Positions 1 through 64,000 of a DNA stretch of 64,000 nt are shown here, in pieces. Where the stretch lies: contig BAAHQB010000221.1 of the NCBI GenBank assembly GCA_054601695.1, positions 1 to 64,000 on the forward strand. Direction: 5' to 3'. How positions within the stretch are numbered: the first letter of the stretch is position 1; every line of letters starts with the position of its first letter. The DNA is from Amorphochlora amoebiformis. Its lineage: Eukaryota; Cercozoa; Chlorarachniophyceae. The position numbers and the translations under genes are program-made. A model generated the notes under the pieces. That model ran no database searches and was not told the origin of the DNA. It saw only the letters and a program-made list of their open reading frames with translations.

Positions 1-77
1 CAGATCCCCGTCATCCGAATCCTAGGTTAGGGTTAGGGTTAGGGTTAGGGTTAGGGTTAGGGTTAGGGCTAGGGTTA

Positions 78-156
78 GAATCAGATTATTCAGAGTGTCT
101 TAGTCCTAGGACCATTCACTCCTCCACAGGGTGGGGCTATAGTGCTGTTTGGGATA
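78..156 (+). repeat. Conserved element inside telomere-like array, long copy 1
   Basis: A non-telomeric block that begins near TCAGATTATTCAG, passes through GTCTTAGTCCTAGGACCATT and ends with GGGGCTATAGTGCTGTT. The same block recurs reverse-complemented at 49373-49451, and its first half at 981-1023 and 50296-50340. In all four copies its orientation relative to the TTAGGG strand is the same. Confidence 0.8.
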
Positions 157-980
157 GGGTTAGGGTTAGGGTTACGGCTAGGGTTAGGGTTAGGGTTACG
201 GCTAGGGTTAAGGTTAGGGTTAGGGTTAGGAGGGTTAGGGTTACGGCTTGGGTTAGGGTTAGGGTTAGGGCTAGGGTTAGGTTAGGGTTAGGGTTACGGC
301 TAGGTTAGGGTTAGGGTTAGGGTTAGGGCTAGGGTTAGGGTTAGGGTTACGGCTAGGGTTAGGGTTAGGGTTAGGGCTAGGGTTAGGGTTAGGGCTAGGG
401 TTAGGGTTAGGGTTAGGGTTAGGGTTAGGGTTACGGCTAGGGTTAGGGTTACGGCTAGGCTTAGGGTTAGGGTTAGGGTTAGTCTAGGGTTAGGTTAGGG
501 CTAGGGTTAGGGTTAGGCCAGAGTCAGGGCTAGGGTTAGGGTCAGGGTTAGGGCTAGGGTTAGGGCTAGGACTTATGCTAGGGTTAGGGGCAACTTAGGG
601 CTAGGGCTAGGATTAGGGTTAGGGCTAGGGTTAGGGTTAGGGTTAGGATTAGGGTTAGGGCTGGAATTAGGGTTAGGGTTAGGGGTGTTACGGTCAGGAT
701 TACGTTAGGATTAGGGTTAGGGCTGGAATTAGGGTTAGGGTTAGTTAGGGTTGGGGATAGGGTTAGGGTTGGGGTTAGGGTTAGGGTTAGGTTACTGTTG
801 GGGTTAAGGTTAGGGTTAGGGTTAGGGTTAGGGTTGGGGCTAGGGTTAGGGTTGGGGTTAGGGTTAGGGTTAGGTTACTGTTTGGGTTAAGGTTAGGGTT
901 AGGGTTAGGGTTAGGGTTGGGGTTAGGGTTAGGGTTAGGGTTGGGGTTAGGGTTAGGGTTAGGGTTGGGGTTAGGGTTAG

Positions 981-1023
981 GATCAGATTATTCAGCATGT
1001 CTTAGTCCTAGGACCATTGACTC
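981..1023 (+). repeat. Conserved element inside telomere-like array, short copy 2
   Basis: Repeats the first half of the 78-156 element (TCAGATTATTCAG, then GTCTTAGTCCTAGGACCATT), then returns directly to TTAGGG hexamers. It is closer to the 49.4 kb copy (ATTCAGCATGTC) than to the copy at 78 (ATTCAGAGTGTC). Confidence 0.8.
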
Positions 1024-1132
1024 GGGTTAGGGTTAGGGTTAGGGTTAGGGTTAGGGTTACGGTTAGGGTTAGGGTTAGGGTTAGGGTTGCCTGGTTGTCG
1101 AATACTTCTAGAGAGAATCTGTGTGAGTTAAT

Positions 1133-1259
1133 AGCATATTATGTATAATATATATATATATATGTTTATATATGTATATATATACATATATATATATGTA
1201 TTATATATACATATATACATATACACATATATATATACACACATACACATATATATATT

Positions 1260-1294
<35 letters not shown>

Positions 1295-1307
1295 CATATA
1301 TATAAGA

Positions 1308-1396
<89 letters not shown>

Positions 1397-1437
1397 GTAT
1401 GTAATATATATGTGTATTTTTTGTGTGTTATATATAT

Positions 1438-1477
<40 letters not shown>

Positions 1478-1515
1478 TATATATATATGTTTAAATATAT
1501 ATATATATATCTATG

Positions 1516-1546
<31 letters not shown>

Positions 1547-1615
1547 GCATATATATATATATATACATATATGTATAGAAATCTTTATATATACCCTATG
1601 GTTATGTCCAATATA

Positions 1616-1659
<44 letters not shown>

Positions 1660-1701
1660 ATATGGATATAATGTATATGGTTATATACAGCATATATACA
1701 T

Positions 1702-1771
<70 letters not shown>

Positions 1772-1813
1772 TATACCTCATCCTTGAATTTATTTCCTTC
1801 ATATTCGAAAAAG

Positions 1814-1897
<84 letters not shown>
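1133..1897. repeat. (TA)n arrays with a (CT)n insert
   Basis: Almost pure TA dinucleotides with rare interruptions, plus a (CT)n run near 1707-1740. Reading frames here give only Tyr-Ile repeats and are not genes. Confidence 0.95.
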
Positions 1898-1899
<2 letters not shown>

Positions 1900-1950
1900 A
1901 TGTATTCAGATTCAGTATGAGCATACCCGATGTTTCAAAGGTGTATTTCA

Positions 1951-3091
<1,141 letters not shown>

Positions 3092-3727
3092 ACCGATAGT
3101 TTGTGTAAAGATGTGATGTCGACCACCCTTGTCAAAACCAACTCCTTTCACATATCCTAAAGTACATATCTCATATATCTAAGACTCTAATACTAATATT
3201 TGTCTTATATATTATAGAAAATCCATATTAGTATCATATTAATATATTAATATATGGAGTTCTAATAAAAACCCCAGACCGATAAAATTAAAACATTTAA
3301 AAAAAAATTATAAATCTGCGCTCACGCACAGATCCGAGTCATCCGACAAATCACTCGGATATCAATTTTTCAGAACATTTCCCCCGCTCTCTCTCCCCGC
3401 CCCCCCCAAAACCCAGTCAAATAAACAAAATTTCTCTCAACCACATCTCTCTATAATCTCTCCCTTTTTCCCTTTTTTCTCTCTTTCTCTCGTACAAACG
3501 CTTTTTCTCTCTCTATCTCACCCTCTCTCTCTCTTTCTCTCTCTCTCTCTTTCTTTCTTTCTTTCCCTCATTTCTTCTCTCTCTCTCTCTCGTTCCCTTT
3601 CGTCTTTTTCTGTCGCTCTGTGTGCGTGTGTCTCTGTGTGTGTGTGTGTGTGTGTGTGTGGATCTCTCTCTCTCCCTCTCTTTCTCATTCTCTTTCTGTC
3701 TCTGTGTGTATCCTCTTTCGCTATATA

Positions 3728-3774
<47 letters not shown>

Positions 3775-3819
3775 CTCCCTTTCTCTATCGCTCTCTCTCT
3801 CTCTCTCGCTATGTCTCTG

Positions 3820-3905
<86 letters not shown>

Positions 3906-3919
3906 AATATGTTTATATA

Positions 3920-3953
<34 letters not shown>

Positions 3954-4039
3954 AACATATTTATACACATATAAATATCTATATATATACATATATAAAT
4001 ATATATATATATATATTATATATATATATATATACATAC

Positions 4040-4112
<73 letters not shown>

Positions 4113-4118
4113 ATAAAA

Positions 4119-4212
<94 letters not shown>
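3092..4212. other. Sequence upstream of the SFT2 gene: unique block, then CT, TG and TA tracts
   Basis: 3092-3420 is unique AT-rich sequence with no convincing exon. 3430-3720 is CT-rich with a TG run near 3630-3660. 3730-4212 alternates TA and CT. The block just upstream of exon 1 probably contains the SFT2 promoter, but I see no specific promoter motif. Confidence 0.5.
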
Positions 4213-4214
<2 letters not shown>

Positions 4215-4271
4215 TAATATAGGTAAGAAAGCATGGTACAAGTAAAGAAAGTCTTCAACAATATGTTTGGA

Positions 4272-4272
<1 letters not shown>
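4211..4272 (+). repeat. Acceptor-side partial copy of SFT2 exon 1
   Basis: Repeats the region around the SFT2 ATG (ATAGGTAAGAAAGCATGG and the next codons) with substitutions, then runs into TA at the GGA codon, before the donor. It could act as an alternative 5' leader, but it cannot encode the complete exon. Confidence 0.85.
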
Positions 4273-4331
<59 letters not shown>

Positions 4332-4336
4332 TGATA

Positions 4337-4376
<40 letters not shown>

Positions 4377-4394
4377 TAATATAGGTAAGAAAGC

Positions 4395-10756
<6,362 letters not shown>

Positions 10757-10838
10757 CTCGATCGTCGGACGAGATTATACATACGAAAGTATCTACCAAA
10801 TCTAAAACTATCTACATATTATAATATATATATACATA

Positions 10839-10872
<34 letters not shown>

Positions 10873-11633
10873 TTGCGCGCCATATCAAGTGGATTGAGCA
10901 GTAACAATGAACATTTATCTAGTTATGTCTAGTATGTACACCGCACTCACCATGAATATTTCGTCGAAGTAGATAGATTATAATTATAAGTTTTGAATTA
11001 GGGCTAGTAGGTATATCAGTGTATATCTAGTATATCTAGTATATAGAGTACTAGAGTATATACTAGATATATTTACTAGATTTAGATACGTACTTTAAAT
11101 ATTACTATACATCTGGGAGATTAATTCTAGATCTAGTAGATATTAGATATCTTATTGACTATCACCGTAAGTATGGCTACTTTGTACCAGTAAGTATATT
11201 AATTCTCCAAAAAATAGCTAAGTAGAGACCGTGCGAAAAAAAGAAATACAAGAAAGAGTACTAGCTACAAGAACCAGCAACAGAGCTAGTAGTAGTAGTA
11301 CTACTAAGTATCGATCATTACTAGATATACTAGATATAATCTAGATAATCATTGAATTGCGTCATGATCTACCGAACTAGGCTTTACTTCAGTCAAAGTT
11401 AGAAGTTAGAACTATCTCAGCTATCTCACTAGATCAGTCGTACAGTGACGTACTCGTACTGCTACTGTCTCTTACATGTATTTATTTAACTGAATCCTTA
11501 TATTTAGCGTATTGTCACCAGTCATAGCTGAATATTAACGTCATGACTTCAAGATTATCTAGATTATGCCAGATTTGGCTGCGCGTACTATCTAGTTTTT
11601 TCGCGATCGAGAAACTGTCCAAGGATGAAGGCC
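10757..11633. other. Convergent intergenic region, CTAG-rich
   Basis: Lies between the stop codons of SFT2 (+) and the Ser/Gly/Tyr-rich gene (-). Apart from a TA patch at 10820-10872 it is ordinary AT-rich DNA unusually dense in CTAG, TCTAG and ACTAG, especially from 11010 to 11350. It probably holds both 3' UTRs. No ORF or RNA gene was recognised. Confidence 0.6.
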
Positions 11634-11770
11634 TCACTTCTTGGAGCCCCCCTTGGATCCACCTGATAATTCAATAGATTTCTTCGTCAGAGGTGAGACG
11701 GAAAAGTTAGAAAACCATCATTCGTGATAATGGTGATAATAAGAATAAAATTAATATAATATTAGTAATT

Positions 11771-11805
<35 letters not shown>

Positions 11806-12417
11806 ATATATAAATATATACATATATATATATGTTATAATTGTATATATACTTATCACCAGAGGAAGTGGTGGACTCGCTGACGGTTCCAGAGGAGCTG
11901 GTGTAGCGGGAGTATCCACTGCCTGATGTACAAAATGTTGTTAATAAGATATCGCGGATGAATGTGAGTATCACAGCCTCAATAAAACATTGTTCGTTCT
12001 GCCGTGATGGTGTGATATGTCAAGGTATTGAATCGAAGAAACAGGTTTATCAGTAAATGTACCGCTGTTGTAGTAAGTGGATCCGTTGTCGTTCGCATAG
12101 TAGTAGCTCCCATTACTGGTGACAACAAGAGAAAGCAAATCATCACCACGCAAAGCCCACGGAATTGCTCTCATGTCATTGCTCACGGGTGAATTCAAAT
12201 CTTAATTCGTTGTGCACGTGGAACTTGCCTGTTGGAATAGTGGTAAGAGCTTCCGGAAGACGAATTCGAACCACCCGGGGTGTTGTAGCTGAAGATAGAT
12301 ATCAGACAACAGAGTTATGAAGGTCGTGACAATAAATTGATTTCGAATCGTGAGAGCATGCTGGGTATTCGCTTACTGGTTTCCCTGGGAGTTGTAGCCG
12401 GATTGTTTGGAAGACAT
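11634..12417 (-). CDS. Small Ser/Gly/Tyr/Asn-rich protein, 5 exons
   Basis: Exons on the minus strand: 12377-12417, 12229-12288, 12063-12115, 11860-11922 and 11634-11662, phase-consistent, 246 nt, 81 residues plus TGA. The protein starts MSSKQSGYNSQGNHYNTPGG, then has repeated tracts such as SYHYSNSNGSYYYANDNGS and STYYNSGSGYSRYTSSSG, and a glycine/lysine tail (GGGSKGGSKK). There is no signal peptide or membrane segment. From memory it resembles a short YNSQGN/SYHYSNxDGSYYY protein found in fungi and some protists, whose function is unknown to me. Low complexity and alternating Tyr suggest a disordered or condensate-prone protein, which is inference. Intron 2 appears to be GC-AG. The gene is compact except for a TA patch in the last intron. 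Confidence 0.82.
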
Positions 12418-12979
12418 GTTCGCGCGCCGTGAGATGTGGGAGATCTGGAAGATACTTTTCCTGCCGATAAATTATTTGATATCAAATATATCTTCAAAAT
12501 TAATATACGGCATATACATTCCTCAATATGTATAATATTTCATAATTATTATTACAGATATCAAAAAAATTGGAGTATTATTATGTTTCCATCAATCCGC
12601 GAAATATTAGGAAAATGTATATTAATTCGGCTTAGGGTTCCAAACACTAAAACGAAATTACTTTTAATTTGTCGGCCCAGATCTTGACCACCCCACGGCA
12701 GGACGGATACCATGCAACCCCTCACGGCTACGTAGCTCCCTCATTCTATTCTTTTGCATCTATTTTTCACTCTCTTTGAAAGAACCCTATATCCCAGTAC
12801 ATGTTTTGCGCGAAAATATTTCGAAAATTTAAATTTTTGCGGGAGAGAATGGAGGGGGTATGGATTGGTGAGATATAAGGGTACGACTTTATCCTTTTTT
12901 AACATGTAAATATGATATGGGAGTAACCTAATCTAATAATTTATGTCTTATAAGTGTGATATGTATGTATGTGTATATG

Positions 12980-13100
<121 letters not shown>

Positions 13101-13131
13101 TTTATATATACACATACACACACACATATAT

Positions 13132-13202
<71 letters not shown>

Positions 13203-13407
13203 CAATATATATACATATATATATGTGTATATGTATGTGTGTGTGTGTGTGTATGTGTGTGCTTGTGTGTGTGCGTGTGTGTGTATGATGTGTATACCAC
13301 ATATGATATGATATGTATGATATTAATATATATACACATCATATAATATATATTATTGCTATAGCCTCTTCTTTCGTAGACTGTAGTTCATTCTTTTGTA
13401 CTATATA

Positions 13408-13472
13408 TAAGCTACGTAGCCCATTTTTAAGCTACGTAACCCATTTTTAAGCAACGTAGCCCTTTTTTGGCG
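13408..13472. repeat. 21-bp tandem repeat, 3 copies, upstream of the epimerase gene
   Basis: Three successive copies of AAGCTACGTAGCCCATTTTT with single-base variants (AACCC, GCAACG). The TACGTA core is palindromic. The position suggests a promoter element. Confidence 0.8.
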
Positions 13473-13621
13473 CGCTAGACCGTTCAATTCTTGAGCTCCC
13501 TTTTTCCATGTCACACACACATCAAAGAGATGTTTGCATTACAAATACAACGAAGCATAGATCATAGGACACCAGGACACGTGCATCGGATTCCCCCTTC
13601 GGTAGTACCCGGGATTAAAAC

Positions 13622-13702
13622 GCGGTTAATAGAAGTTATGTGTCACTCATGGTGACAGTAACCGTTAATAGAAATTATGTGTCACTCATGTGACAGTAAC
13701 CG
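13622..13702. repeat. About 38-bp tandem repeat, 2 copies, upstream of the epimerase gene
   Basis: GTTAATAGAAGTTATGTGTC followed by ACTCATGGTGACAGTAACC is repeated with small changes (AAATT, CATGTGAC). The second copy ends shortly before the proposed start codon at 13727. Confidence 0.8.
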
Positions 13703-13726
13703 TGAAACGACTGTTGACCAGGGCGG

Positions 13727-29789
<16,063 letters not shown>

Positions 29790-30318
29790 GAACACGTGCG
29801 TGCTAGACGTTATGATTTTATGCATGACGTCATATATTCTTCGTGTATATATGTCTAGAGACATGTAAGACTTAGATATACTAAATCTAGTACATAGTGA
29901 TAACGAATACTGTATATAGTCTAGATAGTGCTAGTGTGTGGCACCAGTGACAGCTATATACTATGACACATTTACACTAGACGCGCTGTATAGCAATACT
30001 GACCGGAAAACCCAGAGATATATATCTAGATATCTAGATATATACATACATGTATATATATATATATATAAATGTATATATTTAGTGTATATATACTCCA
30101 CTGTATTGCAAATATATGTGTAATAACTATGGATCGTGAACACGGTTTTTTCGAGAGATATATGTGCTCGTGAATTAATGAAATCTACAAATAAAGGCAC
30201 GCATGAACATCGCGAGGAGCATGAAGTGGTGCTTGAATAGTAGTCTCAGAGCTTGCAGGGCAGTTCCAGCGCAGCTTTACAGTTTAAACTTCTCAAATTT
30301 AAACCGTGCGTGTGAACT
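29790..30318. other. Convergent intergenic region, CTAG-rich
   Basis: Between the stops of the epimerase (+) and the Cys-rich protein (-). Contains many CTAG sites at 29800-30020 and a short TA patch at 30055-30080. It probably holds both 3' UTRs. Confidence 0.6.
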
Positions 30319-30868
30319 TTAGTCGTCATAAGTGCAGATGCCAAGACCCTGGATGGGTTTGCAGCTAGCGTTGCTGCCGCACTGGGCGTCATCCGCGGAT
30401 GTGCAAAGGAGGGCGCAGTACTGGTCACCCGTAGTGGATTGAAGAGCGCACTGCGGGGTGGCGGTGACGCCAGATGGAACGTCGGTAGGGCAAGACTTGA
30501 CAAAAGAGCATTTAGGAGAGCAAAAGTCCCCCTTGATACCCTGGATCTGGACGGCTACCTCATCACTCATGCTGCAACACATTCATTTACCATTAGCCAA
30601 TCAATTATCAGGGAAATAAACACTACCAAGCTTTTCCTTACCAGCCAGTTTTCGGGTCGCCGTAGTGAGTGGTGGCATTCAAGTAGACAGCAACAAACTA
30701 AGTAGGTAGAAGGAATAAGCCGCTCACGCCGGATATTTGGTTGGCGATCCACCCCACCATTGGATGAGAAAATAATCGGAATCAACTGACCTCGGGGTGA
30801 AGGCGAGTGACCTCAACAGCACGGGAGAAAACAGCAAGGCAGCAGATGGCGAGAACAACGAGCTTCAT
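30319..30868 (-). CDS. Secreted cysteine-rich small protein, 3 exons
   Basis: Minus-strand exons 30791-30868, 30642-30697 and 30319-30571 join in phase to 128 residues plus TAA. The N-terminus MKLVVLAICCLAVFSRA is a clear signal peptide. The mature part contains YGDPKTGCMSDEVAVQIQG, then GDFCSPKCSFVKSCPTDVPS, CALQSTTGDQYCALLC and CGSNASCKPIQGLGICTYDD, with about 11 cysteines after cleavage, so several disulfides are likely. The GDFCSPKC...CPTDVP...ASCKPIQGxGICTYDD pattern looks like a family of small secreted proteins I associate with microalgae and other protists, with no known function. Introns are short and repeat-free. It shares a 308-bp divergent upstream region with the THUMP methyltransferase. 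Confidence 0.88.
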
Positions 30869-31176
30869 TTTTCAGATCTGATACGATACTGTCAATTTCC
30901 AAGACCATTTTCACTCAATTTTTCCCATTTTTCTTCCCACAACAACGATAAACGAGGAGATATAAGGAAAATCAACTTTAACATCGTCAAGAGGAGGGAT
31001 CCCTTTCGGCACATCACAACTGAAGCCTCAGTCAAAGATACCTGGTAGTTCGGATTTTGCGTTGCGCAGCACGGTGTCAAATTGAATCTACTTTTCGGCG
31101 AGTGGTGAAATCCGGGATTCTCCATAATCCCGGACAGTGACAGATACACATTGTCCCTCCCTTGTCCCACCTTGCG
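30869..31176. promoter_or_regulatory. Bidirectional promoter region, Cys-rich protein and THUMP methyltransferase
   Basis: A 308-bp repeat-free gap between two divergent start codons. It must serve both genes unless their transcription starts overlap. I see no distinctive binding motif. Confidence 0.55.
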
Positions 31177-53423
<22,247 letters not shown>

Positions 53424-53875
53424 AGCTAGTAGAGGGAGCAAAAGCCCGAGCGAGATGCCTGAAACAATAGTGAATTTGCCAAGTTTCTTACACAGTATCA
53501 ATTTCTAGAATTTACTACTTTCTTACACAGCAGTATTAGTATATTATGTACCAGTCTAGTTGCATGTTATAGAATATTTATTTACCAATAGTAATATATC
53601 TGGATATCGGTGTCTACAACACTACTAGACTAGATCTACTAGTGCTAGATATAACTAGTATATATATAATACTGCAAGTGAATGCTGGCCAAATTGTGAT
53701 TTTTCGCTACTTGATGGAAGACAAACGCGCGCCAGACATATGCATGCGCATGCATACTACCAAGACCAAGAGCGGGGGAGTGGTATACGTGTGACGGTTC
53801 TGTCGAGAATCTGATAGAACACTAGCCGGGGTGGAATTCGAAAATTTTTTGGTAATTTTACGATTTTTCGGCAGT
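53424..53875. other. Convergent intergenic region, CTAG-rich
   Basis: Between the stops of the THUMP methyltransferase (+) and uL13 (-). I count roughly ten CTAG sites in the first 280 bp, including ACTACTAGACTAGATCTACT. It probably holds both 3' UTRs; no coding or RNA signal was recognised. Confidence 0.6.
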
Positions 53876-54573
53876 TCATTCATCATCATCATCGTCATCA
53901 TCATCATCGTCGTCGTCGTCCTCAGCGTCATCCCCAGCGTCATCCGCAGCATCCTGTTTTCAAGTATATTTGTATCATGACATATACGTTTATTTATATT
54001 TATCATTTCATGGTTTCAATATATAAATGTAGTAAACAGCACATTCTCTCAAAAATTTTACACTCGCGGCACACATTCACACGCACACGTGCACACACTC
54101 ACATCACACATCTTACACACAATCTCATACTAACCTCCTTGGCCTCCACCTCAGCCTTTTCAGTGCTATAGTTCGGGACGATATCACCGTAGCCCAGAGC
54201 AGCGAGTTCAGCATCGATCTCCTTGCATTCCTCTTTGGCAGCCTCTTTGGCTTGCGAGAGAAGTTTGGCGTCCTCCTTTTTTTTCTCGTAGTATTTTTCG
54301 TTCTTGGTCATTCTCTTGGTCTGACGGGAGATGGATTTAGGTATATTTAGAATAAAAGCTCGTGAAGAGTAAAAGGGGGGGGGGGGGGGGGGGGAGGATT
54401 ACATGTGCTTGTGGATTGTTGATTTTCAAAATAATTATTTGTGAATTGAAATATATTACATCTGTATGTGAAATAGTACGCATCAGGGTAAATTGTGTAT
54501 CTGTACGCATCAGGGTAAATTGTGTATTGATATAAATATTAATTTACATACAATACTCTATATATATATATTA

Positions 54574-54619
<46 letters not shown>

Positions 54620-55101
54620 CAAACATTGGCACCATTACGTAATACCGCACACATATACACATCATTCTAAAATTTACCCCACACACACACACATACACCA
54701 TTCTAAAAGTTACCTCTAACACTCCATTCTAAAATTACCACACACACACACTCTCACACACACACACACATACACCATTCTAAAAGTTACCTCTAACACA
54801 CCATTCTAAAATTTACCACACACACACACTCACACACACTCACACACACTCACACACTCACACACACATACACCATTCTAAAAGTTACCTCTAACTTGCC
54901 AATGAGATCATTATGTCTCCATCCGGCGAGAGTAGAGAGGTCGCCAAGACGGCAGAACTTGCGGTGGTTCTTAAGACGAAGGTTCTTAAGAGCGCGGGGA
55001 ATGCAAACCTTTTTCATCTTATCGTAAGGGTGCGGGCAGCCCTCGAAGACCTTGAGGCGGTCGAGAGCGGCTTTGCCTGGTATATGTTATGTTATATATA
55101 T

Positions 55102-55157
<56 letters not shown>

Positions 55158-56050
55158 TATACAAATTATACACATATAATTACCCTTTGGCTTCTTGTGC
55201 GCAAGCATACCACGGATGACACGGTACAGAATGCGGGAGGGTGCACGGTAGTGGAAAGGCCCTTTGCTTGGGTTCGTGTTCATTCTCTTCTTAAGGAAAG
55301 CGTAGTACTTGACTAATATCATAAAGAGAGTTGATTTTTTTCATCAATTTTGAGCAGAAGGGTGGTATAATACAGATATTGTGCAGGCGTGTGGATAGAC
55401 GGGTAATAGGGGTGTACATGTTGGATCCAATGCAAACCAAACAAACAGAAATTCGGAAATTAAACGTATCTTTATCTCTCGGAATAATGCCATAGGTTCT
55501 CTAGATGTAGATGTTAAAAAATTTAGATCTGGACGTACGTTTATTGCGGAAGAGCGAACCCGAGATATTGATTTCCTCGCAGCGCACAACCACCTGCGGG
55601 TCATATACCACCTCTCAGGTCACCGTAAGCCATGACCTCATAGACCCAGACCCCATGGCTCATGACCCCGATCGTAACCCCAAACCTCACGACCCCGATC
55701 GTAACCCCAAACCTCACGACCCCCACATACGCCCCGTCCCAACCCTCGGAACATTCATTTTCACGCTGACCCCATTCCTCCACCGCCCAACTCTCCCTAA
55801 CCCAAGCACGTTTACACTGAGCTATGCGAAACATACCACTTTCTGGCCGGCCTGAAGCTCCTTGGCTAGAGTGGAGGCCAGACGGCCAAGGAGATGGCCT
55901 TTGGCGTCAATTACAACGACCTGGGGCCAAAATACAATTTATTAGCCTTTTCGCACGCTCTCTCCTGTTCGAGGAGGAAGTAGATCCCAAAAGGATCCCC
56001 GCGGACAGTCCCCTATATCTCGGCAGCGCTCTCACCTTCTCAAACACCAT
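53876..56050 (-). CDS. RPL13A: Ribosomal protein uL13 (eukaryotic L13a), 7 exons
   Basis: Minus-strand exons 56036-56050, 55837-55920, 55539-55593, 55184-55312, 54889-55076, 54135-54320 and 53876-53953 join in phase to 244 residues plus TGA. Sequence marks: MVFEK, then [100 protein letters not shown] and [17 protein letters not shown]. This is the cytosolic 60S uL13 fold; FRAPSRI and MNTNPSxGP are typical of the eukaryotic/archaeal form. An unusual C-terminal extension ends in an acidic run of about 14 D/E residues. The gene is more compact than its + strand neighbours, though introns 4 and 5 contain TA and CA repeats. Confidence 0.96.
54375..54394. repeat. Poly-G run of 20 in a uL13 intron
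   Basis: Twenty consecutive G on the + strand, so poly-C in the uL13 pre-mRNA, about 55 bp upstream of the exon-6 acceptor. It could serve as the polypyrimidine tract. Confidence 0.9.
54470..54888. repeat. Tandem repeats and donor-side exon copies in uL13 intron 5
   Basis: A 27-bp direct repeat (GTACGCATCAGGGTAAATTG) lies at 54476-54530, then TA and CA repeats. Two copies of ACCATTCTAAAAGTTACCTC-TAAC at about 54700 and 54774 match the exon-5 end plus donor on the minus strand (real site 54880-54895). They are downstream of the exon in the minus direction. Confidence 0.82.
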
Positions 56051-56507
56051 CGCCGCGGACCTCGTTTATAGACGCTGTCGGCGAAATGTCGGCAATTTTA
56101 AGAGTTTTTTAATTCTTCGGGTGAGGAATGGAATGTGATGTGGCGCTATGTAGCTACTGTTTGATGTGACGTTTCCCTATATTCGTATAATATTCGTGAT
56201 CTGGAGGTATGTAGTGAGCATCACGCGTGACGTTGCATATACACACTTGTGACATTTCCACGTGTATCACTTAGAAAGCCGATATTTTCAAAAAATTCTT
56301 TTGTCGCGGGGCATTTTCTCTAGCCGCACGATGAGGGGGTTTATGCCAGCCATGCGCCGCAGGCGTACGAATACCCTTGCCACCGCCGGTCGAACACCTT
56401 CCGCTAAAAAATAACCCTATCCCTCTCCCCCTTCACGTGCTTTCCCTCTCCTTTTCCCGCGAAAATCCTAGTTCTTACCTTCCGACTCCACTCATAAAGG
56501 CATCACA
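56051..56507. promoter_or_regulatory. Divergent intergenic region between uL13 and the S1-domain gene
   Basis: 457 bp of repeat-free, moderately GC-rich sequence between two divergent start codons, with CCCCTTCACGTGCTTTCCCT at about 56430 (one CACGTG). It is presumed to hold both promoters. Confidence 0.55.

Positions 56508-64000
<7,493 letters not shown>

Larger units (their letters stand above)
1..1095. repeat. Interstitial telomere-like TTAGGG array, degenerate
   Basis: The + strand carries TTAGGG-type hexamers with frequent variants (TTACGG, GCTAGG, TTGGGG) over about 1.1 kb. Two copies of a non-telomeric element (78-156 and 981-1023) are embedded in it. The array starts at the window edge, so its true length is unknown. 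Degeneracy and the embedded element argue for an interstitial or subtelomeric array rather than an active chromosome end. Confidence 0.9.

Noticed and set aside
1-1095. True chromosome end
   Set aside because: Hexamers are degenerate and interrupted by the conserved element; similar arrays occur inside introns, so the array need not be terminal.
1128-1787. Long open frames of Tyr-Ile repeats on both strands (also in most TA arrays throughout the window)
   Set aside because: They follow automatically from (TA)n; no start context, no family, same on both strands.
12436-12687. 83-residue + strand frame starting MGDLEDTFPADK
   Set aside because: Overlaps the divergent promoter region, ends in AT-rich sequence, no splice or family support.

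Overview
The window is nuclear DNA of a microbial eukaryote. It holds seven spliced genes buried in simple-sequence DNA, mostly (TA)n arrays with CT, GA, CA and CG tracts and interspersed TTAGGG-type telomere-like arrays. I rebuilt the genes by reading the short non-repetitive islands as exons and requiring GT-AG borders and matching reading phase at every junction. Two products have hydrophobic, signal-peptide-like N-termini: an S1-domain protein of the plastid-ribosome type, and a hexose-6-phosphate mutarotase whose leader continues into an S/R/F-rich stretch. This suggests, without proving it, an alga with a complex (secondary) plastid. The species cannot be named from this window.

Layout, left to right: telomere-like array (1-1095); TA and CT tracts (1130-4212); SFT2 Golgi-transport protein (+, 4395-10756); small Ser/Gly/Tyr-rich protein (-, 11634-12417); glucose-6-phosphate 1-epimerase-like protein (+, about 13727-29789); secreted Cys-rich protein (-, 30319-30868); THUMP-domain RNA methyltransferase (+, 31177-53423); ribosomal protein uL13/RPL13A (-, 53876-56050); multi-S1-domain protein (+, 56508 to beyond the right edge). 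Strands alternate strictly. The four + genes are inflated 6-16 fold or more by repeat-filled introns, while the three - genes are compact.

The outstanding feature is a systematic pattern of exon-edge copies. Many exons have truncated copies of their acceptor-side part upstream and of their donor-side part downstream, each embedded in (TA)n; I count more than 50 and found none on the wrong side. Telomere-like arrays sit inside introns and sometimes supply the splice site itself. A conserved element of about 80 bp recurs inside these arrays. A (CG)n tract of about 0.8 kb lies exactly where the methyltransferase's catalytic motif-IV exon should be. The three tail-to-tail intergenic spaces are all rich in CTAG.

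The genes do not form one pathway. They cover secretory traffic, sugar-phosphate metabolism, RNA modification, cytosolic translation and probably plastid translation.
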